Assembly (NCBI GenBank): GCA_000697475.1
Contig: JNEU01000924.1
Span: 1-64,000, forward strand
DNA from: Lichtheimia corymbifera B2541
Lineage: Eukaryota > Mucoromycota > Mucoromycetes > Mucorales > Lichtheimiaceae
DNA length: 64,000 bases
Reading direction: 5' to 3'
Part shown: piece after piece, positions 49,534 through 60,753 of the stretch
How positions within the stretch are numbered: position 1 is the first letter of the stretch
How the letters are laid out: each line of letters starts with the position of its first letter
Translations under genes and position numbers: made by a program
Notes under the pieces: generated by a model
Seen by the model: only the letters and a program-made list of their open reading frames with translations
Told to the model about the DNA's origin: nothing
The model's database searches: none

Positions 49534-50205
49534 GGGAGGAGGTTGATTCTATACATGTATACACACGCATCCTTTTACCTTGTCGTTGTTTCTGCCCCTT
49601 TTCTTTGTGTTCACTCCCCTATTACCCTTGCCTATTACTCTTTTTGCACATATAGTCCATTGTGATTTTCAATACACACTGCAACAACATTTTTTGGCCT
49701 AGAGTTTATGCTGATTCGGTAATAGTAAACTTATATGGCAAGATAACATTGGAGAGACAAATAGGGTAATGGTGACACAGAAATGAGATGCTTTTTAATC
49801 GCCAACTTGCCTGCAATTTCACGATGGAATATCAATCGCACTTTAGTTTGATCAATAGCGCTTTAGCTTACGTCAACCTAGCAACGGCTGTTCTAGATTC
49901 TTCGGTAAACAGTACCTTAGTGAGAAATTGTAAAATGATCGCCTGGACAACTTTGTTATCCACTTGTGTGATAAGGATTGAATATGTGTGTTATGAGCCG
50001 AGCATACAGGTACCATGACAAAAGGACGAGGCTTCAAGTAATGAGAAGAGGTTAAGGTGTGATCCTTCCAAGATGTCTCTTTTTGGGAATTGAGATGATT
50101 CGACCCCTCCATATTTTGCAAATAGAAACGAAGAGAATATTCCGACAGCCACTCTATGAAATACACGACGTCCTGAGTCAATTATGCTCTTTCCTTCTTT
50201 CGCAG
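49534..50205. other. Intergenic region upstream of the HSF-type gene
   Basis: About 670 bp, no gene seen. It ends with CTTTCCTTCTTTCGCAG directly before the HSF-type ATG, which looks like a 3' splice site, so a 5'UTR intron or an earlier exon is possible. Confidence 0.5.
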
Positions 50206-51301
50206 ATGGGCAATCAACCGACCGCTTTCATCAGCAAGCTCTGGGAGTAAACATTGTTGGCAATGGATGGTTAGAGCAAATGCGATAAGCATCAGTTGTT
50301 GATTATCTCTATACATCTTTTTCTCCCTCTTCACGCTCTAGCATGATCCATGATCCAGGAACCAACGACCTAATTCGCTGGTCAGATATACATGATAATA
50401 CCGTGAACATCCCTGATGTGGCTGCATTTTCTGAAAAGGTGTTGCCACACTATTTTGCTCACAGCAATTGGCCGAGTTTTGTGCGTCAACTTAACAGTAA
50501 GTGTTGTGTTTATGCAAACATATGATCATGCTATCCATTTATTCATATGATGATTTTGGCTCCAATGTATATGTAGTCTATGGATTTCGCCGTGTCAAGG
50601 ATGATTCGTCGCGTGGATCAGATTCTTATCAATTTGCACATGATGACTTTACACGCAGTGGGGGACAAGAACTCCATCTTATTAAGCGAAAGGGGCAAGG
50701 ATCAGGGGTTAGTACTAGTGGTGCGAATACAAGTGGCAACACCGATATTATGGAACGACTTGACAAGTTGTTTGAGCAACTCAACGCCTTGGAATCGGAA
50801 TGCGCATTGGTGGTATCCGAGACTCAAACATTGCACAGGATCTATGCACAACAACAGCAGGTAACAAGCACTAATCCATGAATGGGAACCCTTACCAAGC
50901 ATTATGTCTCATACACGCACACACAATGATACCATCATCATGTGGCCCCATGTAGATCCTTGCTTGCATGTTGGACCTCCTCCAAGAATTGAATACACAT
51001 CCGGGTAAATTTAGCACGTGATGATCCATACTTTTGGATGACAAGGGTGGGAATCGTAATAATAACGACTTGATTAATCCACGTAGATCTTGCCGAGGTT
51101 CAAAGGCGATTGCAATCGGCCCTCGAAACAGCTAATTTACGTGTCAATCCTTTGGCCATGGGTGCAGCACCACCTAGCACGCCTGTTCCTTTGATGCAAC
51201 AATTACCATCCATTGCTGAGGCTGTCAGGACGGCTAAAGAAACCACTGATTTACCACCTCTTCATGATTCAACCCATGACTCATTCCAGCAAAAAGAATG
51301 A
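50206..51301 (+). CDS. HSF-type DNA-binding transcription factor, compact
   Basis: Exons 50206-50246, 50342-50496, 50577-50860, 50956-51004 and 51087-51301; 247 residues. The N-terminal ~100 residues are a full heat-shock-factor winged-helix domain: FISKLWDMIHDPG, LIRWSD, VLPHYFAHSNWPSFVRQLN, YGFRRV and the C-terminal GGQELHLIKRK. A helical region follows (DIMERLDKLFEQLNALESE, residues ~125-160) that may trimerise as the HR-A/B coiled coil. The remainder is Pro/Ser/Thr-rich. Classic fungal Hsf1 is 500-800 residues and Skn7/Sfl1 types are also longer, so this is a short paralogue. Target sites are probably nGAAn arrays, by family knowledge. Confidence 0.9.
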
Positions 51302-51969
51302 GCTTATATTCAATCAATGATTGCCATTCAAGATGTCATTCAACATGATATGTTGCTTTTATTTTCTAAGTATACAATAAATCCCAGATGATCTTGAAAG
51401 CGGGACGGACGTGGTGGGTGTGGCTTACTCTAGCTCCGCTGGAAAAAGTTTTTTCTTGTGCCAGGTCCCCGAAAAGCTATAAAAAGGCAAGCTGTCTGGC
51501 AACCATGTTATGTTTTTCTTTACAACGCATTTATACCAATTGTTCAAAAAGCGTTCATGTGAGATGGCATTCGTGCTATCGAAGACACATTGAAATCGTC
51601 ATACCAATTGCAGACTATATCATGTCAAAGGGATTGGGTGCAGCGAGAGTTTAGGTCAGAAGCTTCGTCTTCCCCAATGGCACTGGCTGCAAGTCTCTTC
51701 GACACATTTTTTTTATTTCATGAAAAGAAAATGATAATACTTTATATATATCCTTCACGTTGCTATGTCTTTTTTACATCACCGTACTACGAAGGAGGGA
51801 GAGGGGGTTTATTCTTTGTTGCATTCAGCAACTGTTGCCAATTGCTGCATGGTGTTTGGACCAAACCCTTGCTTTAGTCATTATGTTTCTCAACACCCCA
51901 TTCTATACACACCCACACCCACTCCAGTCTTTCAACCCAACACAATATTCCGTTCATTGACATGCTGAC
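51302..51969. other. Intergenic region, ~0.67 kb, no gene seen
   Basis: Lies between the HSF-type gene and the lipase. It contains a TTTATATATATCC word near 51740 that may be the lipase TATA element, and a pyrimidine-rich leader with CCCACACCC near 51915. Confidence 0.45.
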
Positions 51970-53991
51970 ATGAAGAATGGACAGCTTGCCCTTGCACTCT
52001 TTTTATCTCTGATTCCTGCCGTCGCTGCCATTTATTGCCTAGCAACAGAACACACCTTTACAAGTATACTGCTATTGACACTCTCGATCGTATGCGTTGG
52101 AATGTCGTTTATTGCGTTTCTCAGTTATGCGACGTTCAAGCATGGTGTACCAGCACTCTTGGATTGTGTGCGACAAACCTTGCTTCCTATCACTCACTTG
52201 TTATCGCGCACTCACGTGATCGGGCCCCTTGTGTCATTGTTGGTGCGTTCTACATTCTTTGTTTGGTTCATGATGTTGCTTGCAAGCGATCGATTATTGA
52301 GAAGTATTCTGAGCCGTCTCGTTGGATCACATGCATCAGGTCGCCGATTCTCTGTCATCAATGCCATGGATCCAGACTTTTCGTTGTTTGATACAGCACC
52401 CGATACCATCCATGACAATGATCCACCGTCGCCGACAAACACCCATTATTCCCATTCACTGGCATATTCATTATGTGTGGCATCCAAGCTAGTCTATGAA
52501 GATATACCACTCATTCGTCACGAGCTTGAAAAAGCTGGCTTCGAGGTCTCTGAAACATTCAAACCAATGGCTTACTTGGTAAGTGGCTCCTGAAAGTCAT
52601 CGATGATGACAAACTAACAAGCCTTGTTCGTTTAGAACATTTGTGCTTTTATCGTCGCCAAGGATGATGACATTTTACTTGTCTTTCGGGGGTAAGTGGG
52701 TGAAAAGGTCAAAGTGGTAGAGTCAAGTATTGATTGATCTTTGTAGAACGAATCCTTTGAACTTTCAAAACTATATCACCAATATTCATATGGGCATGAT
52801 TGGTATCAATGATGTGGATGGAGCAGCCATGGGACATGTGCACAAGGGCTTTTGGCGTGCTCTGGGTGAGCCGGAAGTCAAACGTCGAGACACACCAGCA
52901 ACTGTACAAATTGAGCTCGATGGCGTATCGCTTTATCGGACAATCGCATCGGCATTACAAGCATGTTTCAAGATACTGCAGTTCCTGACGCTCAATGTCT
53001 TTCACCACGTCACCGACCCCGTTGATAGCAGCTGGATGGGCCATGATACCGATGTCAGATCGCATAGCATGTTTTATCAAGCTGAGAGATACATCTTGAA
53101 GCTCATGGCAACACGACGTGCCAAGTCTACCACTCGACTTTTTATTGCAGGTCACTCACTTGGTGGCGCTCTTGGAACCAGTAAGTAGAGGTGGATCATG
53201 TGGTCGGGTGTTCATGAGGGTGATTGTTGCGTTTATGCAAAATAGGCTTGTGATGGAGAGATAAAGAGAGAGAGAAAGAGAGGAAGAGAATTGATCATGA
53301 CTAACACACGTGTACCGCACGCAATTCCTATAGTTTTTCTTGCCAAGATGCTACAATCCAAAAGCAAAATCCTGGATCACTTTGGCGGCTTGTATACCTT
53401 TGGACAACCCAAAATTGGTGACGCCGATTTCGCCAGGGCATTTGATAAATTGATAGAACACAAGATATTCCATCATGTCTATAATAACGGTAAGGCTTCC
53501 CTTATCCTTGGGGTGTTATGAGGGTGACACCATGCTTGCGTATATTGGCATACAGTACTTCTAAGAATCGCGTCTTCATCATCTAGATATTGTACCACGT
53601 GTCCCATCCTGGTTGCAATATGAGTAAGTTTAGAATATGAGAATATTCTCGTTCAAGTGATGCAATCTGACACAATTTGACGTATAGCACACCACCGGGT
53701 ATTCTCGTGTTCATTGACTCATCGTACAACATGACCCTCTATCCACCCAAACCAACCACAGGCGAACCTGTTCCCGTGCGTCAAATTTCGTATCTGCATT
53801 TGTCCGGTCTTCTCAATCTACGTGTCATTCAACGGTTGCCTCGCGAGAATGCAATTCGCATCCTTTTTAGGATCCTCTTTCCCTTCTTTGTAAACGATCA
53901 TTTCCCCTCCGATTACTGCGACGCTCTAAGAAGGGGCAAAAAGATAGCGATAGCCAAGGGTCCTCGTAGACGTTGGGTAGCAAACGAATGA
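51970..53991 (+). CDS. Class-3 (alpha/beta-hydrolase) lipase with N-terminal membrane anchor
   Basis: Exons 51970-52578, 52636-52691, 52747-53180, 53334-53489, 53587-53623 and 53688-53991; 531 residues. Two hydrophobic segments at residues ~6-28 and ~33-55 anchor the N-terminus, and a third lies at ~88-105. The hydrolase domain has the oxyanion-side LLVFRGTNPLNFQN, the nucleophile elbow GHSLGG (Ser at about residue 362), the acid region DIVPRVPSW and a late His in YLHLSGL. Fungal class-3 lipases hydrolyse acylglycerols; with its anchors this one is more likely ER, lipid-droplet or vacuolar than secreted, by inference. Intron 3 (53181-53333) is longer than its neighbours and contains a GA-rich run near 53265. 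Confidence 0.92.
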
Positions 53992-54160
53992 TGCATTTAT
54001 GAGCTAATAGAAGTATGTACTATTGCATTTGATTGTACATTGAACTAAGCAAGGGAGGAGATGGTCAATATGAGCAAAGGTTGTTGGGGGGATTTGTCGT
54101 GTGATGATGGGGCTAGTAGTACGTGGACGTTTTCACATCGGTGATATTGGGTGGGTTTTA

Positions 54161-55066
54161 CTACTGATGGTGTTGTTGTTGGCTTGATGGAGTAGTGGAT
54201 GAATGATCCAAGAGCTTGGCTTCTGCTATGGATTGCATTGGATAGTCATAATGGTAAAAGAAGAAATCAAGCGGCTGTTTGCCTGAGGCACTTGTTGTCT
54301 TGCCAGCATGATGTTGTTGTGGTGGTTGCTGCGGTATGTTGAAGTTCTGGACTTGATGATGATGAATTTGACCACCACTACTACCGGGAGCAGTAATAGC
54401 TGTATTTGTAGTAAATGCACTGGTATGAGAATGTTGAATTGGCCTTGTGGATGATGCACCAGCGAATGGATTCATTGTACTTGCATGATGTGGGATAGGC
54501 CTGTAAAGCGGTGGATGATTTTGATGCTGGTGGAAATGATTGTTGTTATCCTCTTGTTCCTCTTGACTTGAATAATTCCATTGTGCCTGCTCATCGCTTG
54601 GAGGATCATCACTCGAAGGACCGTCACCATCATCATCATAAGTGTCAGTCATACTGGGGTTGTTAAGAGGAGGAGGGGCAGCAGTAGCAGTAGAAAGAGG
54701 AACGGCTTGATTTTGGTTATGAATGCTGCTACGACGATGACCCGTTTGGATCAATCGATCATCCCTTCCGTTACGCCGTAGACTTTGACGTTGATTCTGG
54801 AACCTAGATAAGTGAAAGAATATAGCCATAATAACCAGCATGTCAGAATATAAAGGCCAAGTTGCGATATGGGTGATACGTAACCATGTATTCACGCTGT
54901 CATGGCCAAATCCTAGCTGCTGTGCCAATTGTTGCAGCTGTTGCCGGTTTGGATAAGCCGTGACATTCCAATAGAAATCGGTAAGGATAGCAAGTTGTTG
55001 CTGGTTTGTCCGTGGACGCCTACGAGCAGGCGTTGAGAGGGATACGCCTGAAGGTGCTTGGAACAT
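54161..55066 (-). CDS. Homeodomain transcription factor
   Basis: Exons (plus-strand numbers) 54885-55066 and 54161-54803; 274 residues. Residues ~14-72 form a homeodomain: RRRPRTNQQQLAILTDFYW, YPNRQQLQQLAQQLGF and the recognition helix VNTWFQNQRQSLRR. The intron 54804-54884 (81 nt) falls inside the WF of that helix; leaving it in keeps the frame open but destroys the helix, so splicing is needed for DNA binding. The rest is low-complexity, rich in Gln, His, Asn and Pro with an acidic patch (DDDGDGPSSDD), suggesting a regulatory region. Subfamily and targets are unknown. Confidence 0.9.
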   Translation of the reverse strand: MFQAPSGVSLSTPARRRPRTNQQQLAILTDFYWNVTAYPNRQQLQQLAQQLGFGHDSVNTWLRITHIATWPLYSDMLVIMAIFFHLSRFQNQRQSLRRNGRDDRLIQTGHRRSSIHNQNQAVPLSTATAAPPPLNNPSMTDTYDDDGDGPSSDDPPSDEQAQWNYSSQEEQEDNNNHFHQHQNHPPLYRPIPHHASTMNPFAGASSTRPIQHSHTSAFTTNTAITAPGSSGGQIHHHQVQNFNIPQQPPQQHHAGKTTSASGKQPLDFFFYHYDYPMQSIAEAKLLDHSSTTPSSQQQHHQ

Positions 55067-55320
55067 GTTGAGTAGGAAGATAAAGAAGGAAGAAAAGGAA
55101 AAGAAAAGGGAAAAAGAGGATAATCTGTGATAAATTTGATCAATGTAAAACTAACGCACGCACATAGACGCACACAACAACGCGCGCATGACAATTGGAA
55201 CCATACTCGGAATTAGAGTCGGGGTTGTGCCGGTTACTCGGACAACCACGCTTGGCGTTTCTTGATCACATTTCTCTTCCTTCTGTTCTTTCACTTGCCC
55301 CTCCTTTCTTATCTTTTGCT

Positions 55321-58300
55321 ATGGGAGCTACGGATAGCAAGTTGGCTTTTCGAAAGGGCGTATTTCGTCTCTTTGAAGAACAGGTTTGTACTTGTTTTCT
55401 TTCTCGCATACTCTATCTCTCTCTTCCTTTCTTTCTTTCTTTGTCTCCCTCTCTCTCACTCACACACTCACTCTCACACACGTCAATCTCTCCAATAGCA
55501 CATCCCTGCAACAGCTGACGACTATTGGTCTTTGGTAAATGACAAGTCTCTTTATTACATAACACAACCAATGCTGATCCGAGATGGCAATTACAGTTCT
55601 GGACGCTTCCAGAGTCATTGGATGATGTATATTCACTTATTGGAGCAAGCGATATCCGACGTGCACGCGATTCGAGTCGAGAGAATATCGAAACATTGAT
55701 TGATAAGGTGGGTGGTCTTGTATATACATGGCACGCGCTATTCTCGCCTTAACCAGAGAATATGGTAGTTATTGGATCACATGAGTAGCATCGTCGACGC
55801 ACCCAACTTTCCCGCTACACCAAACAGCATCCAACATTTGCTCAATTGCTGTCGAGTCTTTTCACGCATTATTCCATACATCTTTGAGAACCCACAATCA
55901 GCTGAATGGGAAGATAAGATCTTTTGGGTACCACGGTCAGTCGAACGCCGCGTTGTTCCTGAAGCCAATAGCACGGATAATGATGAGCAGGTAAGTCATT
56001 CATCAGGATTATGATTGGGATGGGTTAATAATAACATGTATTTCTCTGGGCTTAGGCTCAAAAGACACAACCACAATATGATACGTTACCTCCACGAGGC
56101 GAAGTGCTTATGTCATGTAAGAAGAGGGAGGGACATGGATCATCGGATAATAGTTCCCATTGATACTCATTGCGCCACACACACATATCCCGTTCTTTTT
56201 CTTTTTTCCTTTGCTTCTAGTGACCCTTAAATGTCTGTTCCTGGCGGGATTTACGTTACCACCCAACATGGCAACTGCCGATAGCAAAGTCAACTATGTG
56301 ATATGGGAATCAGGCGTAGGCTCATCAACCCCTATTGGATCATCGCGTGAAAACGATATGCATCGCATTGAAGTCTTACGGTTGTTGATTGTGTTGCTTT
56401 CACGATCAATGTATGTCCCTCCATCCCAAGTCTTGTCAAAGGAAGATCGGTGGCTGCACTACATTGTCGCTAAAACGGAGCGTAAGGTGGTGCTTGCCCT
56501 TTTGTGCAGTACTCTCAACACAGCATGCAAATACAATCCACTCGGCTGGGGTGTCCCTTACAACCACATGATGTTCACTGATGTACGCGAACAGCTCGTT
56601 GTCATGTGCTTACGTGTCCTTTTGGTCATTCTCGATTATCACTCGCCTCGTGTGGCCCACACAATGCGACAAATGGATCAGACCGTCACGACCCCGCCTG
56701 CCGACATTGTTGAAAGCTTTGAGCATCTTGATATCAAGGATCCTGAAAAACGTCAATTGGCTCAAAAACAAGCAGCAGAAGCAGCAGCAGCAGCAAATGA
56801 CGATGAAGCAAATAGAGCGGCATCAGCATTGGATGATACGAGCGATAATGCATTCAAGCACTACTTGTCAAAGCTTCATCGCGCGCAAGATTTCCAATTC
56901 CTGATTGACGGCATTTATCGTATCTTAAGCAACCCAATGCAGGTAAGCTGTCATTTTGCTTTGAGGGGTTGTTGATGCTAATGAAAAATGATTGGGCAAT
57001 AGGCCAACAATACTTATCTTCCCGGCTCAACGAAACGTGTCCGATGCCATGTTGAGATGATGATGTTGTGCTGGAAATTATTGGAAACCAACTCGGTAAG
57101 CGTGAATGGCAATGGGGGATTTTAATGCATTATATTGACGGGGCCTTTGTGATATGATGGTAGCGTTTCAGAAGCTATTTGATGGAAACTGAGAGGGCAT
57201 TGGATTTGATGGTCGTGTTGGTGTACTATGCCATGACGAATAAGACGGATCCTGGTAATTGATGAATCATTGGAATGGTGTTCATGGCTGCAATGCTGAT
57301 GATGGCTTTCCCCCTTTGTAGCTCAAGTTGGCCTTGTCAGGATGTGTGCTTTTATCCTTCAGACACTCTCCTCGGATCGTACATTCGGTGTCAAGCTCAA
57401 TCGTCCATTTGATGGTCATTCTTCACTTCCAGCAAGCGTGCGGATACCTGCTTTCCATGGCACATATGCCGATTACCTCATTGTTGTAAGTATCAATTGA
57501 TTTTCTTTATCATTTTATGGTAGCTTACTAGTGTTCATTGTGTAGTCTATCTTTACATTGATCGCTACATCGCGAGGCGCTTTATCAACATTGTATCCTG
57601 CGTTGATTCTCACAATCGCCAACATATCACCTTATCTCAAGCATTTATCAGTGACATCCGCAAGTAAGCTGGTTGCATTGTTTGGATCCATGTCAGCGCC
57701 CGGTTTCATTTTGGCGGATGAAGCGAATCATCGTTTGGTGGGATACCTTGTGGAGACATTTGATAATATCATTCAATATCAGTATTCAGGTGAGTAGGGT
57801 TATAGGGATTGATTACTATAAGATCATGGATAATAATTTGAGATGTCTTAGACAATCCAAATTTGGTGTATGCCATTGTGCGTAACAATACCAGATTTGA
57901 AAAGCTGCGCGATTTTACGTTGGATGGTGCCATTGCAGAGGTAGAACGAATTCGTCAACTCAAGGAAGAAAAACTGCGCCAAAGTAGCAATCCTACTGCG
58001 ACACCCAACACCCCCACTACAAGGCCATCAGGAGAGGAGAGTCAAACATCAGAAGCTGCGGCTAGTGATACCAGCAAATCCAATTCAGATGCAGAAGGTT
58101 TGTCCGACAAGGCACGGGGTAAACGTCCTGAAAGCACATCGCCACAACAGCCACAAAATGGGGCAAATGATACATCCACTGAAGGAAACAATGACACCAT
58201 GCATACTCCTACGACACCAACGATGCCACAAAGACAAGCAAGCTCCACTTCATTGTCATCAGCTGTTCTTCCTGGTGCTAAGAATGGCTTTATTCCAACT

Positions 58301-58787
58301 GAAGATTGGGTAAGTTTAGATGTGGATGGTGGAGTGGATCAAAGATATCTAATATGGAATCTAGGTGTCGCAATGGCATTCACAATTACCCCTCGAACCC
58401 ATTATGGTGCTTTTGGAACATTTGATGCCCCAAGTGAAAGATCTATGCACTACCCAGTCGCTTACATCGGATGCACAAGTACTTGATTTCTTGCGTGGTA
58501 TTACACTTGTCGGTATCCTGCCACATCCACAACCTATTTTCATTCGCAAGTTCCGATGGGGTGAAGCCTTGGTGATTTGGTTCCGCAGCATGTTATGGGG
58601 CCAAGCCTATGTGTCTTCCATCTCGGATTATTCTCCATGGAGTGGTACTCAAGTCAAATTGTTCCAAATCAAGCAACAGCTTACTGCCAACACTGCTGCT
58701 GCCAATAGCAATAATGCACCTCCTCCACCTCCAATGGATGCAACATCTACTCAACCCACCGCCGCCACAACGCCACAACAACAATAA
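55321..58787 (+). CDS. HID1: HID1 family protein (trans-Golgi trafficking)
   Basis: Twelve exons: 55321-55383, 55499-55534, 55597-55707, 55769-55990, 56056-56116, 56221-56942, 57003-57095, 57164-57254, 57322-57485, 57546-57789, 57852-58309 and 58365-58787; 895 residues. The start MGATDSKLAFRKGVFRLFE is the family hallmark; Gly2 with a nearby Ser/Lys suits N-myristoylation. Other blocks are RVFSRIIPYIFENPQ, NPLGWGVPYNHMMF, EMMMLCWKLLETN, YADYLIVSIFTLIATS and LDFLRGITLVGILPHPQPIFIRKF. HID1 is a peripheral Golgi/TGN protein needed for vesicle maturation in animals. Residues ~640-755 form a low-complexity Ser/Thr/Pro insert, and the C-terminus is Pro/Gln-rich. Intron 1 holds CT- and CA-rich runs. 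Confidence 0.94.
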
Positions 58788-58920
58788 CATCACCACGAGC
58801 ATTTGCTACTCACACCAAAAATCATCCCAATGTGTACTTTACCACAAATATATATACATAAACTCGTTCCCAAACTATATATGATGCTTTGCGTTTATTT
58901 TGCATATGGTAGTAGTGTAC

Positions 58921-59748
58921 TTAAAGCTTTGCCTTATCCTTAAGGAATTGATTCCAATCGGGTTTTTCCTTGTTGAGGAACGCCATGATACCAAACACAG
59001 CTTCATCTGACTGCATCATTTTGAGATAAGCGTCTTCTACCGATTGTTGAACGTGTTGCTGGTGTTGTTCGGGGTTACCACCTGTGCTGATGGCGTGGAC
59101 CAGACGTTTAATATCAGCACTGGCACCTGGTGCTGATTCAACGAGCATATCGATGACCTTTTGTACGCCTTGATCGAGTTGGTTACGTGGAACCACACTT
59201 GTCCAATAAGCAGCAGCTTCACGTGCGGGAACACGGCGACCTGTAAGCATCCATTCTCGAGCCCGTTGACGACCGAGTTCAGGGACAAGATATTGAGAAA
59301 TGATGGCAGGAATGATACCACGCTTCACTTCGGTAAGCGCAACGTAGGTTTCTTCTTCTGCAACGACACGGAAATCGGTGGTAAAGATGAGGCCAACACC
59401 ACCGCCAAGGGCAGGGCCGTTCACACGAGCAATCACAGGCTTGGGGAAATGGTACAAGGCATCAAAGACACGTAGACCTTTGCGGAATCCTTCTCGTACT
59501 TGTTGAGGATCATCCACCGATTTCGATGATGCTGATAAATCCATGCCGGTACAAAAGAATTTGCCAGCTCCTGTAAGCACAAGCACACGAACAGATGCAT
59601 CCTCCTTGAGTTTAGCAAGCATGTCGAGTAACAACTCGTTCATGTTGGCTGTTAATGCATTGCCTTTTCGGGGTCGGTTCAAAGTGATAGTAGCAATATG
59701 ATTATCGATCGATAAAAGTACTTCAGGTTCTTGTTGTTGTTGTGCCAT
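58921..59748 (-). CDS. Enoyl-CoA hydratase/isomerase with C-terminal AKL (peroxisomal)
   Basis: Intronless, 275 residues. It is a crotonase-fold protein: IATITLNRPRKGNALTANM near the N-terminus, GAGKFFCTGMDLSA (first oxyanion-hole strand, residues ~60-73), ARVNGPALGGGVGLIFTTDF (second oxyanion region, ~106-125) and EVKRGIIPA. It may hydrate enoyl-CoA or move the double bond (delta3-delta2 isomerase, Eci1-like); the catalytic acid was not assigned. The end KDKAKL fits a PTS1 variant (AKL), suggesting peroxisomal import. Lack of introns is unusual in this window. It is convergent with HID1, with 133 bp between stops. Confidence 0.92.
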   Translation of the reverse strand: MAQQQQEPEVLLSIDNHIATITLNRPRKGNALTANMNELLLDMLAKLKEDASVRVLVLTGAGKFFCTGMDLSASSKSVDDPQQVREGFRKGLRVFDALYHFPKPVIARVNGPALGGGVGLIFTTDFRVVAEEETYVALTEVKRGIIPAIISQYLVPELGRQRAREWMLTGRRVPAREAAAYWTSVVPRNQLDQGVQKVIDMLVESAPGASADIKRLVHAISTGGNPEQHQQHVQQSVEDAYLKMMQSDEAVFGIMAFLNKEKPDWNQFLKDKAKL

Positions 59749-60004
59749 GATTTGATATTAAGGGGGAGGGGAAAGAAAGAGACGTGCGAAAAGGAATAGT
59801 CATCAATGCATATATAAAATTCCATGCCAGCCAAGTGAGTGGGGTATCCACGCACGTGAAACCATGACAAACCAAGCGTGAGTGTGTGGGGTTCTTTTCA
59901 AGATATTCATGCACATTCACTTTCCCATCATATGTCCAACGCCATAAGTCGCTTTTTATTTTATAATTCAACTATGAACAGTAAACGATTGTCTCGTATC
60001 TTGT

Positions 60005-60373
60005 TTAAGCCGACTTGGCAGTCTTCTTAGCGGCCAAAGCCTTGAGAGTGCCCTTCTTGGCATAACGTTGGTTGCGAAGGAACTTGGCATCCACCTAAAT
60101 GAAAAAAAGAAACTTGAGCATGTTGCATTCCATTGACTATGACATCATATACGTACACCCTTGAGCGAGGGATAACGGTGTTGCTTGGGCTTCTTGATAC
60201 CGTTACGGTGAGCCTTGCTGTCTATAAGTTTTCGTAGGTCATGATGAGTATGCTGATGCGTTGACTGGTTTATGTGTATGTGTGTGTTGGCGTATTGTGG
60301 TGGTTGTGGTGGTTGTGGGTGGTATAGTGTGCTTACTTTGGTTGTGGTTGGTGTGGTTCTTGGACTTGGCCAT
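60005..60373 (-). CDS. RPL29: 60S ribosomal protein eL29
   Basis: Three exons (plus-strand numbers): 60337-60373, 60157-60221 and 60005-60094; 63 residues. The sequence starts MAKSKNHTNHNQ and contains HRNGIKKPKQHRYPSLKGVD and KFLRNQRYAKKGTLKAL, diagnostic of eL29. It is very basic and of normal length (60-65 in fungi). The gene is too short to be found by size alone. The first intron (60222-60336) is 115 nt and GT-rich. Confidence 0.95.
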
Positions 60374-60753
60374 TGTTAATTCCTATATATCTTTGTCAAT
60401 TTCATCCATTCAATCCATCATTCATCCATCGATCCCTTGATGCATCCATTCATCCATCAATCGATTTTCATCTATATCGCATTTACCTTTCACTGGATTG
60501 AAAGAGAGAGGAGGTTGGTTGGATCCACGGACCACTCACTCGGTCAATCCCCCCTGCCTGCCAGCTCTGCTGTGGCACTATTCTCCCACCCCCAACATTT
60601 CCCCATCCACGTGACTTTTGTCATTGATCCATTTAAATCAATTAATTGAATGAATGTGATGAATGATAACATGTTATTACAAGAGGTAAACTTTTCTAAA
60701 AAGACAATGCAAAAAGACAAATATGAATGTAAAGATGCTATAGGGAGAACTAA
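60374..60753. other. Intergenic region eL29 / NSA1
   Basis: 380 bp, mainly the eL29 promoter side: repeated CATTCATCCATC words near 60400-60460, then a C-rich block near 60580. No gene was seen. Confidence 0.45.
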
